Assembly (NCBI GenBank): GCA_018457135.1
Contig: JAGGDU010000216.1
Span: 1 to 64,000 of the forward strand
Direction: 5' to 3'
Source of the DNA: Trichodesmium erythraeum GBRTRLIN201
GTDB lineage: Bacteria; Cyanobacteriota; Cyanobacteriia; Cyanobacteriales; Microcoleaceae
Length of the DNA stretch: 64,000 nt
Shown: positions 19,767-31,857 of the stretch, one piece after another
How positions within the stretch are numbered: the stretch's first letter is position 1
How the letters are laid out: each line of letters starts with the position of its first letter
The notes under the pieces: generated by a model
What the model was told of the DNA's origin: nothing
Databases searched by the model: none
The model's input: the letters and a program-made list of their open reading frames with translations, nothing else
Translations under genes and position numbers: made by a program

Positions 19767-20274
19767 TTATTGACACAGCCAAACAAGAAACCGGGTTTAT
19801 ACCCCTGATTATTGTTTTTCGTACATACAATTAAGTGCATCTGGGAAATTTTGTTGATCAACCTGGTTTCTGTCTCAGTCTTAATACCATACATTAAAAA
19901 AGAATGTTTTCGAATAATAAGCACTATTAAAATACTTTAATTTGAAATGTCTATTTTATTATGACTCTTGATTCCTGACTCTTAAATTATAAGAAATACT
20001 CTAACTATTTATAAGAAAAATTTATCAATTGGGCATAACCATAAAGTATATGATTTCGGGGAAAACATTAGATGCCCTACTATACTTACAGATGTATCCC
20101 ATAAACTCCGTTTCTTATAATACTCAAATTAATTCGCAGATTTGATATCAAACCTTGCCCTTAGAATTAAGAAAAAATAATATTAGCCATACATCTTTGA
20201 AGGCTCTAACTAAGGGCAGTCAGTGCTAATAACTGATAAGGTTTAATGGTGATAACTGATAACTGGAATAACTT
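19767..20274. other. Intergenic with short GATAACTGATAACTGG repeats
   Basis: 508 bp. The last 50 bp contain repeated CTGATAA words, as also upstream of 14091 and near 6815 and 42505. No gene seen. Confidence 0.5.
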
Positions 20275-20853
20275 ATGGGTTTATTTGACGATTTCAGCCA
20301 ATTTCTCGAAAACAGACTTGAAGAGTTCCTGCAGAATAACCCCCATTTAGAACTACAGGCACTTGAAGAGCAACTTCGCCAACAGGAAGAAGACACCCTG
20401 CGTCTCATTGTACAACTCCAGCGCCAAGAAAAAAAATTAGAACAAGATATTCTCTCAACGGCTCAAGAAGTTAAGCTTTGGCATAACCGAATTGAAAAGG
20501 CACAAACAGCTAATAGAATAGATTTAGTTCAAGCGGCTCAGGAAAGAGAAGCATCTTTTTTACGACAAGGTAATCAACAGTGGGGACAGATGCAAGGATA
20601 CAAGCAGCGTATTCAGCAGGCGACAGAACTATATCATCAGATTAAACAACGTCGTAAGGAGGTACGAGCAAAAGCTACTCAAGCTGAGACTAGTAGTTAT
20701 ACTGCTAGGAATGAAAAACGTTGGGAAACTGATGGCTGGAATCAAAACAGCTCCTATAATTTTGATAATTTATTCGACGACTTAGAGGAACAGTTTAAAA
20801 GCATGGAAACAAACGAAGAAATTGAAAGAATGAAGCGGAATATGGGAAAGTAG
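20275..20853 (+). CDS. Coiled-coil protein of the cyanobacterial TIGR04376 type
   Basis: A 192-residue, highly charged, almost entirely helical protein. It starts MGLFDDFSQFLENRLEEFL, then has long heptad-rich helices with Gln/Glu/Arg (about 27-130) reminiscent of PspA-type coiled coils, and an acidic tail (FDNLFDDLEEQF). There is no membrane segment. I recognise it as the cyanobacteria-specific TIGR04376 family, whose function is not established. Separate transcription unit. Confidence 0.75.
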   Translation: MGLFDDFSQFLENRLEEFLQNNPHLELQALEEQLRQQEEDTLRLIVQLQRQEKKLEQDILSTAQEVKLWHNRIEKAQTANRIDLVQAAQEREASFLRQGNQQWGQMQGYKQRIQQATELYHQIKQRRKEVRAKATQAETSSYTARNEKRWETDGWNQNSSYNFDNLFDDLEEQFKSMETNEEIERMKRNMGK

Positions 20854-21145
20854 TTGGATCTTTAGTAGGTCAGGAAATTTAATGATTTCCTGACTTTTCT
20901 ACCCAGGAAAAATACAGTCATTATGTCAACTAGGCATGTAAATGCTAACGTTATCCCAGAGATGAAAACCTCAGAAGGATGAGAAAAGTAGGAGGCAAAA
21001 AATGAAAACGTGAATTTGGCTAGTAGCTACTCTCGTTGTCATAAACCACAATGAGATGACTTAAAGCCCTATTTGGAGGTGACGACGATGAAAAAACGAG
21101 CAAGTCGATTTATATTGGCGTTGCCAATATCCTTGATAGGATAAG

Positions 21146-21559
21146 ATGGAATTGACTACAGAAGAAATGCTATTTAAATACAAGGGAAAACAATCTGTTG
21201 AAAAAGATTTTAGTTTTTTTACCCCCCTAGAATTAACTGATAGCATATTTCTTAAATCCCTTCATAAAGTAGAAGCTTTAGGACTAATTATGAGCTTATG
21301 TTTATTAATTTATACTTCAGGCCAACCTCAAGTACGTCAAACTTTAAACTGAACTAAATCTACTGTAAAAAATTAACTAGGCTTTTCTACTAATAAACCT
21401 ACAAAATGATTAGACATTTCAGTGTTTTCAGTTGATTTATTGATTGATTAATTATTGATTAATTGTGGAGTTAGGAGTATCTCTAATCTAACTTATTGGC
21501 CCTGAGAATTATTGAATTTTTTTCCTCTAAGTTGTCAAAGATACTATCTACTCAGTTGA
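21146..21559 (+). pseudogene. IS1634-family transposase remnant
   Basis: The first 68 codons (21146-21352) carry QSVEKDFSFFTPLELTDSIF and EALGLIMSLCLLIYTSG, the C-terminal core of IS1634-type transposases (SVE.GFRFL, then ALGLIM.LCLL.Y). Beyond a stop, a further shifted and stop-interrupted stretch to about 21559 still reads GVRSISNLTYWP and PLSCQRYYLL, the family's final segment. The upstream two thirds are missing. Confidence 0.75.
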
Positions 21560-22844
21560 GAAACTTGATACAAGAACAGGTACAACGTGAAAATCATCAA
21601 TGATTGAGTGGCTTGACCAGCAAGTCAAGTGATAGAGAGACTTTGGCTATTTTTGCAGATGTTTATTGGCGATTTAGAGTAACTGATCTCATTCTCAAAG
21701 CTGTGTAGGAGGAGTTAAGGGAGTTACAAGTAAGTTAAAAAGCTGAACCCAAAAACTTTTTCGTCTACGTCCCTCAATAAAAATTTAGGGTAGGGAATAG
21801 GTCATTGATGTATTGGTTTGGGTTGTTGGAGCCTAGGGGTAGCGATATCACCTCCTACTACTTACTATAAATTTAAGTACTTACTCAAGTTTTCTCGTCT
21901 TTTTATACTACATTTTATAGTGTAACATGTATGCTAAATGATTTTGAAGATAAATGAGGTATCATGAAAAAGTATAATTGTTTAGCAAATCTGATTTGAC
22001 TACATATGATAGATACTTTTTCTAATATAATGATAAATTTCTATAAAACCAAAACTAATTTTGATAGAGATAAAAGTAGTGTATGTACCATAATCTTTAC
22101 TAAAGGGAAGCAAAATATAGGTAAACTTAATTTTTTTAAGGTGAAAAATCTTTGTAAGTGGGTAAATAAAATAAATTACAGACTTAAAAAGCTAAAATCT
22201 AATCCTTGTGTAAATAATTTTGTGTAGGTACTTATATGTTTTCGAAGACTTTCAGATTAAGTTGGTTAGGAAAAATGAGCAGATAATTTGGATATTTGTA
22301 CGATTTTATCCACTGATATTAATACAACAATATTTTCAATAATTTAAATCAGACAATTTATATAAGAATGCTATAATTATAAATTTAAACAGCTTAATTA
22401 GTTGAGGATTGAGGGAATACCACTATTTTTGGTAATGATTTCAGGTATGGCAATCTTCTGAGTCAGATGTTCTATCTGTTTGTTTTAGCAGGGATTTTAT
22501 ATGGAGTGTCCTTAAGGCTTTATATGTAATTTCTGTAAAGATTAGTAGCAGGTAAACAAAATAAATTACACATTGAGTGAAGCTAAATTTATTACTGTAT
22601 AAACATCGTGTTTTGTAAATATATAAATAATTATGTGTAGGTGCTAAATTTGGTAAACAGACAATAAAAAAGAAGAAAAATAACTGTATCTAAGTAACTT
22701 AGAAAATGCTCTAAAATTGACTTTACCTAAGTTATGTAGTTGATGAAATTGTTATTATATAATTGTTATTATATTATTATTTATATAATAATTAGTCCAT
22801 TTTTAAGACGATTCCAAACCCAGATATTTATAGAAGCAAAAAAA
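21560..22844. other. Spacer with a diverged duplication
   Basis: About 1.3 kb without a supported gene. Two related segments, about 22130-22235 and 22545-22655, share AAACAAAATAAATTACA-like and AATAATTNTGTGTAGGT-like words, so they are old duplicates. A 73-codon frame at 22006-22227 overlaps one of them and has no family resemblance. Confidence 0.45.
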
Positions 22845-23096
22845 ATGTCAATTAACGATGATTTTCTATACCCTCGCAGTCGCTATTATGGTAATTTTAG
22901 TCCGGAAAATTTAGTATTTAATGCTAACTTACAAGAATTTTCTCAGGAAGTTAGTTTTATCTGTGGCTTAGAAACAGGTGGGAAAATTTCTCAACAAGAA
23001 GCTTACTGCCAACTGAAGAAGCTTTGGAAAAAGTTAAAAAAGTCTAGGAAAAAGTTAGGTATCGGTGAAAATGATCAGAATAGTTCGGAGGAATAA
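22845..23096 (+). CDS. Small DUF7219-type cyanobacterial protein
   Basis: An 83-residue protein. The ATG at 22845 is chosen because the conserved N-terminus is DDFLYPRSRYYGNFSPENL; the longer frame from 22740 adds hydrophobic residues absent from relatives. It continues with the conserved NANLQEFSQEVSFICGLETG and a basic helical tail (KKLWKKLKKSRKKLG). A widespread small cytoplasmic protein of cyanobacteria with no assigned function. Confidence 0.8.
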   Translation: MSINDDFLYPRSRYYGNFSPENLVFNANLQEFSQEVSFICGLETGGKISQQEAYCQLKKLWKKLKKSRKKLGIGENDQNSSEE

Positions 23097-23144
23097 AATA
23101 TTTGAAATAAGTAAAAATGTTGAGGAAAAATATGTAATATAATA

Positions 23145-23246
23145 TGATCAGGACTTACGCACTGACTGCCATATCAAGTAGGGGATACAGACAATTTACT
23201 ACCTACAGATAGCGTATTATCTATGAGTTTGCCTAAGTCCTGATCA
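23145..23246. mobile_element. 102-bp MITE with TGATCAGGACTTA ends
   Basis: Left end TGATCAGGACTTACGCA and right end TTGCCTAAGTCCTGATCA form terminal inverted repeats. The interior has no frame. The CAGGACTTA terminus is shared with the larger element at 40879-41621. Confidence 0.8.
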
Positions 23247-23720
23247 CAAAAAATCAAAACTTATAAACCATAATGTAAAGATATAGTAATTTCCACAGTT
23301 TCACAGTTTACTGGTATAATAATAACGATGGGAAAACCATTTGCGGATATCTTTTTGGGTGACTTATAACATAGTAGAGATAGAGGAATAAAAGCCTGAT
23401 TTTAACATACCCTTTTACCAATAACATGTTTAATTGGTTAATCTGCAACAAAAGTTTAACGTTCATGATATATTCTCAGCAAGTCTTCACTTTTGAACAG
23501 AGCGATCGCTTGAAGCAAAGTATGAGGTTTAACAACAAAATATTTCCACTTGCTTATCTTCAGTCTGTCACTTCTCTGATATTTAATCAATTCCTTGATG
23601 AATATTCTGGCATAACTCTTGTTAAATTTGAATATAAACTGATGTAGCATTACGAGGCAAGATATTAGCAGGTTAAGGTGGAATAAGAGAGACAAGAACA
23701 GAGTAGATAACCAGATACCC

Positions 23721-24071
23721 GATGCCAGCAACCTATAGCCATTATTGGCGACAAAAAGCGATGGAATTTGTTGACAATGGCCAAAGCTAGAGGGAAGTTA
23801 TCCGGAATTTCGGTATCAGTAGAAATACTGGTAGTGCATGGATAAAAGGCAGAAAAGCAACAGGAGAATACAAAGCTTTGACAAGATTTTAGAAAGGATG
23901 TCACCGGAAAATCAAAGACTTAGAACAATTCGGAGAGTTTGTGAAATATAGTGGTCACATTATCCAGGAGAAATAGCTCAACTGTGGGAAGAGAAACTCA
24001 GACAGCAGAATGGTGGCGATGATCTGAAAAATTTGGGAATAATTTTGGAAAAAAAACTTGGTAGTTCTGAT
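23721..24071 (+). pseudogene. IS630-family transposase remnant, N-terminal half
   Basis: The frame opens ATG at 23721 with MPATYSHYWRQKAMEFV, then a TAG, then REVIRNFGISRNTGSAWIKG, the helix-turn-helix of IS630/Tc1 transposases, and KIKDLEQFGEFVKYSGH. Further stops and a frameshift follow; RQQNGGDDLKNLGII near 24010 is still recognisable. Clearly dead. Confidence 0.75.
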
Positions 24072-24888
24072 ATATGTAGTGATAAGTTAATATAATTGAT
24101 TAGTTCTTGACATTATTAAAAATTTGAAGATTCAATTATTGGCGATCGCTACATATAATCAGCTATCAAATTATCAGGAATTAACCCCAGGTATTCGGAC
24201 TTAAATATACTATTATCTCATCATAGTAATTGTCAAAAAAATCTCTATAACTCAAATGTCAAATCACCAACTAATCTATACTATGTTTAATAGTAATATT
24301 ATGGTCAAAAATGGTACTATTCACAACAAAAAACCAAAATATTAATCTCAAAATTGTCAAAGAAATCATATTAGTAATGAAACCAAAGAATTCCGAAAAT
24401 AAATTACTGGCAGAAAAAATTAGTGCAGTGGTGCTTCCTCTTAAAAAATTGGAAGCTTCAGAGATATGATGAGTTTAAGGACTTTTGGCATTGTGTTGAT
24501 GCTTCTTTCAAAAAATGCCACAACGTATCTTCGTAATGCTTAATTTTTCTGGTTTTAGCGTTTTGAGAATCAATTCGGTCTATGTGAGATAGAAATATTA
24601 ACGTTTCAACCTCTTGAGTGTAGAGATATTCTCACTGCTCAAAAGTTGATCACCATACCAGATGAAATTCCAAAATGTTACTAAAAGCTGAATACAAGCT
24701 AGTTGACATCCTCCCAGACCAGGCTGGAGGAATTTAGCAGATTTCAATCCTAAACCAAGACAAAACTCCCTTTATGAGTAGTAAATACGTCAGTGTTTTC
24801 ATCTAATACTAATTTCCTAAAGTCAAACTAAATATACCTTGACATTTTGGTTTTAAAGCTTAATAAATTACTTTTACAAATGTTGTTT
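24072..24888. other. Decayed DNA between two IS630 remnants
   Basis: About 800 bp with no intact gene. A hairpin CCTCCCAGACCAGGCTGGAGG (24710-24730) preceded by TTGACAT looks like an IS200/IS605-type end, but no transposase of that family is visible. Confidence 0.4.
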
Positions 24889-25380
24889 AAATTTATGAAA
24901 AAAGCTCAAAAAATCAAAAAAGAATACCCAGGTGCTGAATATCTATATGGTTTTGTTAGACCGAAAACAGAAAAAATATATTAGCTATTTAATTTCAACA
25001 AGTTAATACTGAATGGCTAAATTTAGCCTATAAAATTTTGGCTCGATCTCTAATAATTTCTGAAAACAAAGTAATTTTAATCCAAGATAATGCAGGTTGG
25101 CACCGTAACAAAAAAGTTAATATACTAGAAGGAATGATAGTATATTTTATTCAGGCTTATTAATCTGAATTACAACCAGCATAAATATTATGGAAATTAA
25201 TAGATGAACCTCTGGTTAATCAAAGCAAAGCCTTGAAACTATAGAGGAAATAGAATAATTTTTAGTAAAAAGATGTCATACTCTGATCAATCTGAAAGAA
25301 GATATAAAAAATTTGACTAATTACGATTGGTTTGATTTTGTTGAATTTATAACTAAGTTTTATGAAATAGATTTAGGATG
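24889..25380 (+). pseudogene. IS630-family transposase remnant, DDE half
   Basis: Reading across stops and shifts gives EYPGAEYLYGFVRPKT, then ILIQDNAGWHRNKKV (the DDE motif region with QDNAGWH), then ELQPAEILWKLIDEPLVNQS-like sequence and DIKNLTNYDWFDF. These are the C-terminal landmarks of IS630 DDE_3 transposases. Several in-frame stops exclude function. It is probably not the same element as 23721-24071, because about 800 bp separates them. Confidence 0.75.
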
Positions 25381-25866
25381 ATAACTATTCTCTATATTTA
25401 GTCTTTTTAGCTTAAGTAATAAACTGTTTTTTGTAGCGAGTAAGTTAACAGACTTTTTCTCTCCTAATTTGTAATTTTTAGTAGAAATGAAGCTAAATTA
25501 TAATTCCAGACAACACGGACACAACCATGTTTATTTTTAGGCTATCGGTCTTTTTGCACCTGGATAGATACGATACTTAAATCTATCGAGTCATAATTTG
25601 AATTTTTAACTAATATTTAGGATCATAGGATCACATATTTATTAAAACAAAATCTACTAAAAATTACCCCGATTATGGATGGGTCTTTAAACTCAACTTT
25701 TTGCTAAATACTTACCTTAAATTTTTCTTAAAGAGTAGTTAATATACTTAAATTAAAAATCAATTAGTATAATTTTTTTATAGTATTCTAAAAAACCATC
25801 TAAAGTCTGCAAATAAATTTAGTTTATGTCCTTTTTCCTTCCGGCTTTTTCCTTTTACCTTACTCA

Positions 25867-26370
25867 TTAATATTCTGCTTTTTCTATTTGGTAACGAATA
25901 TCATTTAAGTCCACATATTGGTCTGTAGCATTTCGTAATTCTCTAGCAATCATTCCTTCAGTTGATACAACTGTAATATGAGTATTTTTAGAGCGCAATA
26001 GCTCAATAGCTCTTTCAAAATCTCCATCTCCACTAAACAAGACTACTTCATCATATTGGTCTACTGTATTAAACATATCTACAACAATTTCAATATCTAA
26101 GTTAGCTTTTTGAGAATAGCGACCTGAAACATCATCATAATATTCTTTCAAAATTTTAGTCCGTACTGTATAACCCAAACTAATTAAAGCATCTCGGAAT
26201 CCTCTTTGATCTTGTGGGTCTTTTAATCCTGTATACCAAAAGGCATTTATTAATTTTACTTCTGGTTTATTGAAGTATTCTAATACTCTTCTTGGGTCAA
26301 AAAACCAACCATTTTTTTGTTGAGCATAGAACATATTGTTCCCGTCAACAAATATAGAAAGACGGTTCAT
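25867..26370 (-). CDS. NYN-domain protein, LabA-like
   Basis: A 167-residue protein from the ATG at 26370 (an ATG at 26382 adds four residues). The NYN/PIN-like fold shows the acidic triad pattern: FVDGNNMFYAQ near the start, LDIEIVVDMF in the middle, and VVLFSGDGDFERAIELLRS with the SGDGDF motif. This is the LabA/DUF88 group of predicted Mg2+-dependent ribonucleases. In Synechococcus, LabA acts in circadian output feedback; other family members process RNA. Which role applies here cannot be told. Standalone gene. Confidence 0.88.
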   Translation of the reverse strand: MNRLSIFVDGNNMFYAQQKNGWFFDPRRVLEYFNKPEVKLINAFWYTGLKDPQDQRGFRDALISLGYTVRTKILKEYYDDVSGRYSQKANLDIEIVVDMFNTVDQYDEVVLFSGDGDFERAIELLRSKNTHITVVSTEGMIARELRNATDQYVDLNDIRYQIEKAEY

Positions 26371-27010
26371 GGAAATTTTCATAGAAACTTAATTTAATAT
26401 TTATTTTAGATAATTTAGACTCAACCTATCAATGTATCAATATTTTTATCATTTATGCAATATTTAGCTGATCAAAACTTACTTTTTTTCTAGTATATTT
26501 CATATTCATACTACTAAAAATTACCCTAATATTTATCAAGGGATAAAATAATATTTTTCTGTACCTATAATTTTAATTAAGCTAGCAATCAGTTATTCTA
26601 TATTTTAGGCTTTTTTTTATAAAAGAATATTATTTTTATACGGAAAAATTTTTAGTTCTCCTCCTATATTTCAATACAATACCTTTATTTTTTTATTAAG
26701 ATAATAAGATAATAAGTTAATACTTGATTAACCTAATGGCTAAATTTAGCTAAATCCAAAATAATTCACATAATAAGTACCTTAGCCAGATTATTTACCT
26801 ATTTTAATTATCTATGCTTTGTAGAAGGCAAATAATTCGGCTTGTATAAATAAAATATGTAATTAATTTTGCACGACAACTTAAAAGCTGTGTATGCAGA
26901 ATTCTAAATATAGAAAATTGTGGGCAGTAGAAAATTACAGCCCTATAATTCAGAAATTAGATAGATAAAAACTTAAATCCTGATAGATTCTTGGAAACTT
27001 ATATCAAAAC
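26371..27010. other. Intergenic, nothing recognised
   Basis: About 640 bp of AT-rich spacer between the LabA-like gene and the response regulator; no elements recognised. Confidence 0.5.
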
Positions 27011-27658
27011 TTAAGCCTTCTTACTTTCAATTGCCCAACGAGCTAACTCGGTCCGATTATGTAGACCAGTTTTACCAAGCATATTGCTCACATGACTTTC
27101 GATCGTTCTTTGACTAACTTCCATAATTTCTGCAATGTCACGATTAGCCATTCCCTGGGCTACTAATTTGACTACTTTTAACTCTCTGGGAGTCAACTCT
27201 ACGTTTCGGCGTACCTTAATTGTTGGCCTATCGCTAAAACTGGAATTGTGATGTTTAATTAGGCGAGAAGCTTGTTTAAGAGAAGATTCTACTTGAGCCA
27301 CAAGTTCTTCAGGTTCAAATGGCTTGACAATGTAGACGTCAGCTCCAGTATTAAGACCCTTAACTCGATCCTGAATTTGACCCTTTGCAGATAAAAATAG
27401 AACTGGAACCCATTCTGTAGCTAAATTTTCTCTGATATGCTGCACTAGGTTGTAGCCATTCATTTGTGGCATCATCACATCACATATAATCAGGTCAGGA
27501 ATTTGTTCTTCTAAAAGTTCTAGAGCTTCTCGGCCATTTTCTGCTGTTATTACCTGATATCCGCGAAATTCTAAATAATCTTTCACTAATAAGATTAAAT
27601 TAGGGTCATCGTCAACTAACATTAAATGTTTTGTATTTATAGCGTTTGTTTCCTTCAT
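27011..27658 (-). CDS. ycf29: Response regulator, NarL/LuxR type (Ycf29/Rre1-like)
   Basis: A 215-residue regulator from the ATG at 27658 (GTG at 27673 is an alternative). The receiver domain carries VDDDPN, the phospho-acceptor in IICDVMMPQMNGY, and the VKPFEPEELV lysine motif. The linker is followed by a LuxR-type helix-turn-helix (ELTPRELKVVKLVAQGMANRDIAEI, quoted here as ELTPRELKVV and ANRDIAEI). The LSAKGQIQDRVKGLNTGAD segment is typical of the plastid and cyanobacterial Ycf29 group. The cyanobacterial member Rre1 works with kinases such as Hik34 and regulates heat-shock and stress genes, including groESL. It lies 2 kb upstream of groESL here. No kinase gene adjoins it. Confidence 0.85.
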   Translation of the reverse strand: MKETNAINTKHLMLVDDDPNLILLVKDYLEFRGYQVITAENGREALELLEEQIPDLIICDVMMPQMNGYNLVQHIRENLATEWVPVLFLSAKGQIQDRVKGLNTGADVYIVKPFEPEELVAQVESSLKQASRLIKHHNSSFSDRPTIKVRRNVELTPRELKVVKLVAQGMANRDIAEIMEVSQRTIESHVSNMLGKTGLHNRTELARWAIESKKA

Positions 27659-28275
27659 AATTGAAGAACTCACTTTTTTGATTCCTAAAAATATTAACTT
27701 TACAGAGGGGTGAGCCCACTTATTTCATAAGATACAGTTGGAAGTAGGACAGGTTTACATCTTTCCTTGAAATTAATAATATATATTTTTACCTAGAAGG
27801 GTTGGACAGTATCTAATGCTGAAAGGAGGTTTATCCCCTATTTATTATAGATTATAGATTTTATATTCAATCAATAGTTCTATAATTTAGGTAGATATAG
27901 CTAGATAATAGTTTTATAGTTGTGGAAAATAGCTCCTACTACTTTTAATAATAAATAAAATATGATAATTCAACTATATTCCCTACTAATAGTATCATAA
28001 ATATTATATATAAATATAGTTTTTATTAACTAAAAAGTAACCCTGCAATGTAAATATTTAGACATATTTTTTCTATAAATTTTAATAATTTACTAAGTCA
28101 CTATCTATTTTGACAAGAGTATAAAAAACTGTTGGCAAAATTAATTAAGTATCAAGAAAGTGTTTAGTAACTAAATCTTTCCGCTGGAATAAGCCTATTG
28201 TTCTTCATATCCCTCAAGTTATAATAAAAAAAAATTAACAAGTAATTATGTCTTCAGTTATTACCTAATATTCCT
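27659..28275. other. Intergenic, nothing recognised
   Basis: About 620 bp upstream of the response regulator, AT-rich, no element recognised. Confidence 0.5.
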
Positions 28276-28785
28276 CTTACATATCTCCAAATTCTACATT
28301 TTCTTTTGGCAAAGGATGAGTTATAAAAAAATATTTATCTACAACTTGAGAGCCGATGATAGATTTTTGAATAATTCTTTCAATTATAGGGTTAGTTGCA
28401 GAATAGTAGGATACTTCTTTAGGAAAAATAACCATAGTTGCACCATGAAACAAACTCGTAAACAGTTAGCTTTAGCGTGAAATATATAACCTTAGCTGTT
28501 AAGGCCAGGGTCATTAAGGTTTAATTTTTTCACAAGTTTTTTGAGATAATTTCATGCTTCTAAAACAACTTTTTTTAAGCAAAATTTTGGTTTAGTTTGG
28601 TAAGCACCAATAAAAATATGTCTCTGAATTTTACCTAGTCTGAGAAATTGGACACAAATATCTAGGGACTCTTGACAAATATCTGAGTCAATATTCGACT
28701 GTTGAAAATATCCTTGGGATATGGCTAGCTGAACGTCAGTCCCATGAGCTTTTTCTCCTGTGTTAAATATATTAACTCTCATCAA
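28276..28785 (-). pseudogene. Possible degraded protein-coding gene, unrecognised
   Basis: Two minus-strand stretches look coding. At 28552-28785: RVNIFNTGEKAHGTDVQLA, then ICVQFLRLGKIQRHIFIGAY. At about 28285-28470: GATMVIFPKEVSYYSATNP, then IIGSQVVDKYFFITHPLPKE and a stop. They are separated by stops and a frameshift, in the right order for one broken gene. Amino-acid composition is protein-like, but I recognise no family. No ribosome site. Confidence 0.35.
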
Positions 28786-28978
28786 CTTTCAAGACGCTTT
28801 GAATCTGGTTCTACTACAATAGTCCCTAGTGAGTTAAATGTCTAATGGAGAATGTCAAATGACTTACATTTCTAGAAGATCAAAAGTTTGACTCCCATAA
28901 TTTTAGTTTATAGTCTTCTGAGATTAATTTTTGCTCCACCGTTGTTAAGTCAAAAGTTAAAAGTTAAGACTTAATAAG

Positions 28979-29076
28979 TATACCAAACCCAGTGAGCGAA
29001 AAGCTAGTTTTTCCAAATCCTTCCAACCCTTCTGCTTTCTGCCTTGCTCTTTTAATAAAGCTTCCAGATTTAGTAT
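28979..29076. mobile_element. MITE with ATACCAAA ends, copy 2 (98 bp)
   Basis: Begins TATACCAAACCC and ends GATTTAGTAT. It shares AAAGCTAGTTTTTCCAAATCC and CTGCCTTGCTCTTTTAAT with the reverse complement of the 15385-15504 copy. More diverged and shorter. Confidence 0.7.
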
Positions 29077-29581
29077 TACGGCATGGGATCAGACATTATA
29101 ACTATAAGGTTTGAATAGTAAAGCTCTTGTAGTGCTAACATCTTGCTCAGTAAATCTTTGCCTTATAGTAGAAGGAAGTGCTGTCAAAGTAATTTCTGAA
29201 AAAGTAAAGGCAATACTCAGGTTAAGTAGCAGGCAGGAGGAATTGATCCTGACACTGAAGGAAGTAGCCTTGTGACAATCTTAGGAAGCAGGCAGCCAGT
29301 CTATTTCAATGGTTCCTTTTCAGGAAGTCCTAAAGGTCAACTTCAGCTAAAGCGCCTCCTATCTCTTGTCTTTTCAATGAGTTTTCAGTGCCAAAATGTG
29401 GAGCAAACAGAATTTATCAATGTCCTTAATACTAACTGCCAGGCAGCTTAAGACATTCTTACTACTCTCAGATTTAATACGTGCTGTGAATTTAACTTCT
29501 GATTTTTAAGTTATGACCTTAGCTTATACTTTAGACTTTTGACTATTATATTATAACTTTTGGTAAATACCCAAATCCTCA
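29077..29581. other. Intergenic upstream of groES control region
   Basis: About 500 bp with no recognised gene, ending at the K-box. Confidence 0.5.
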
Positions 29582-29597
29582 GTTCGGGAACCCGTAC
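29582..29597 (+). promoter_or_regulatory. K-box upstream of groESL
   Basis: GTTCGGGAACCCGTAC fits the K-box consensus GTTCGG-NNAN-CCNNAC described for light- and heat-responsive control of cyanobacterial groESL, at every fixed position. It sits 40 bp upstream of the CIRCE operator. Confidence 0.8.
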
Positions 29598-29636
29598 AGC
29601 TTAGTTAGTTGCCATTGCCATAGTAATTCGGCTAAA

Positions 29637-29663
29637 TTAGCACTCAGATAGTAAGAGTGCTAA
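29637..29663 (+). promoter_or_regulatory. CIRCE operator (HrcA site) of groESL
   Basis: TTAGCACTC, nine bases, GAGTGCTAA: a perfect CIRCE. It is 78 bp upstream of the groES start. A possible promoter is TTGCCA at 29609 with TAAATT at 29633, 18 bp apart, which would place the operator over the start site; the promoter is a guess. Confidence 0.97.
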
Positions 29664-29740
29664 AAAAGAACATGAAACTGAGAAATTTGTTTCACCCTTA
29701 AGGCTCTCAACAATAACAAAATATATTTGGAGGTAATGTA

Positions 29741-30052
29741 ATGGCAGCTGTAACACTGAGTGTTTCCACTGTTAAGCCGTTGGGCGAACGTGTATTCGTC
29801 AAGGTTAGCGAATCTGAAGAAAAAACAGCAGGTGGCATTCTTCTACCTGATTCTGCAAAAGAGAAACCCCAAGTAGGAGAAGTTGTCTCAGCAGGTCCTG
29901 GTAAACGGAACGATGATGGTACCCGCGCAGAAATGGAAGTCAAAGTAGGAGACAAAGTTCTCTACTCCAAATATGCTGGTACCGATATCAAGCTCGGTGG
30001 CGATGAATACGTCCTACTAGCAGAAAAAGATATTCTTGCAATTGTTAACTAA
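29741..30052 (+). CDS. groES: Co-chaperonin GroES
   Basis: A 103-residue 10-kDa chaperonin with [22 protein letters not shown] (mobile loop region [11 protein letters not shown]) and [18 protein letters not shown], full length for the family. It caps the GroEL ring during ATP-driven folding. GGAGG precedes the ATG by seven bases. First gene of the groES-groEL operon, controlled by K-box and CIRCE. Its 133-nt gap to groEL holds no terminator. Confidence 0.98.
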   Translation: MAAVTLSVSTVKPLGERVFVKVSESEEKTAGGILLPDSAKEKPQVGEVVSAGPGKRNDDGTRAEMEVKVGDKVLYSKYAGTDIKLGGDEYVLLAEKDILAIVN

Positions 30053-30167
30053 TAATTCTGAAGTTATTCTCCAGCATGGGCAAACTTTTTCTTCATACTT
30101 GATGTTTGCTAAACTGCTAAAACAACTAACTATCAAAATACAAAAAATAAGTATCCACAATTACTAA

Positions 30168-31820
<1,653 letters not shown>

Positions 31821-31833
31821 GTTTTTTGAGATT

Positions 31834-31857
31834 GGGGACAATTTGAGAATTGTTCCC
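31834..31857 (+). terminator. Stem-loop after groEL
   Basis: GGGGACAATT-TGAG-AATTGTTCCC, ten pairs with one mismatch, 14 nt after the stop. The following T run is weak (ATCCTGTTTATTT), so it may act as terminator or 3' stabiliser. Confidence 0.65.

Noticed and set aside
22006-22227. 73-codon plus-strand frame
   Set aside because: AT-rich composition, overlaps an old spacer duplication, no ribosome site, no recognisable family.
23426-23731. Overlapping short frames on both strands around a HIP1 site
   Set aside because: Neither resembles a protein family; the minus-strand one runs antisense into the IS630 relic.
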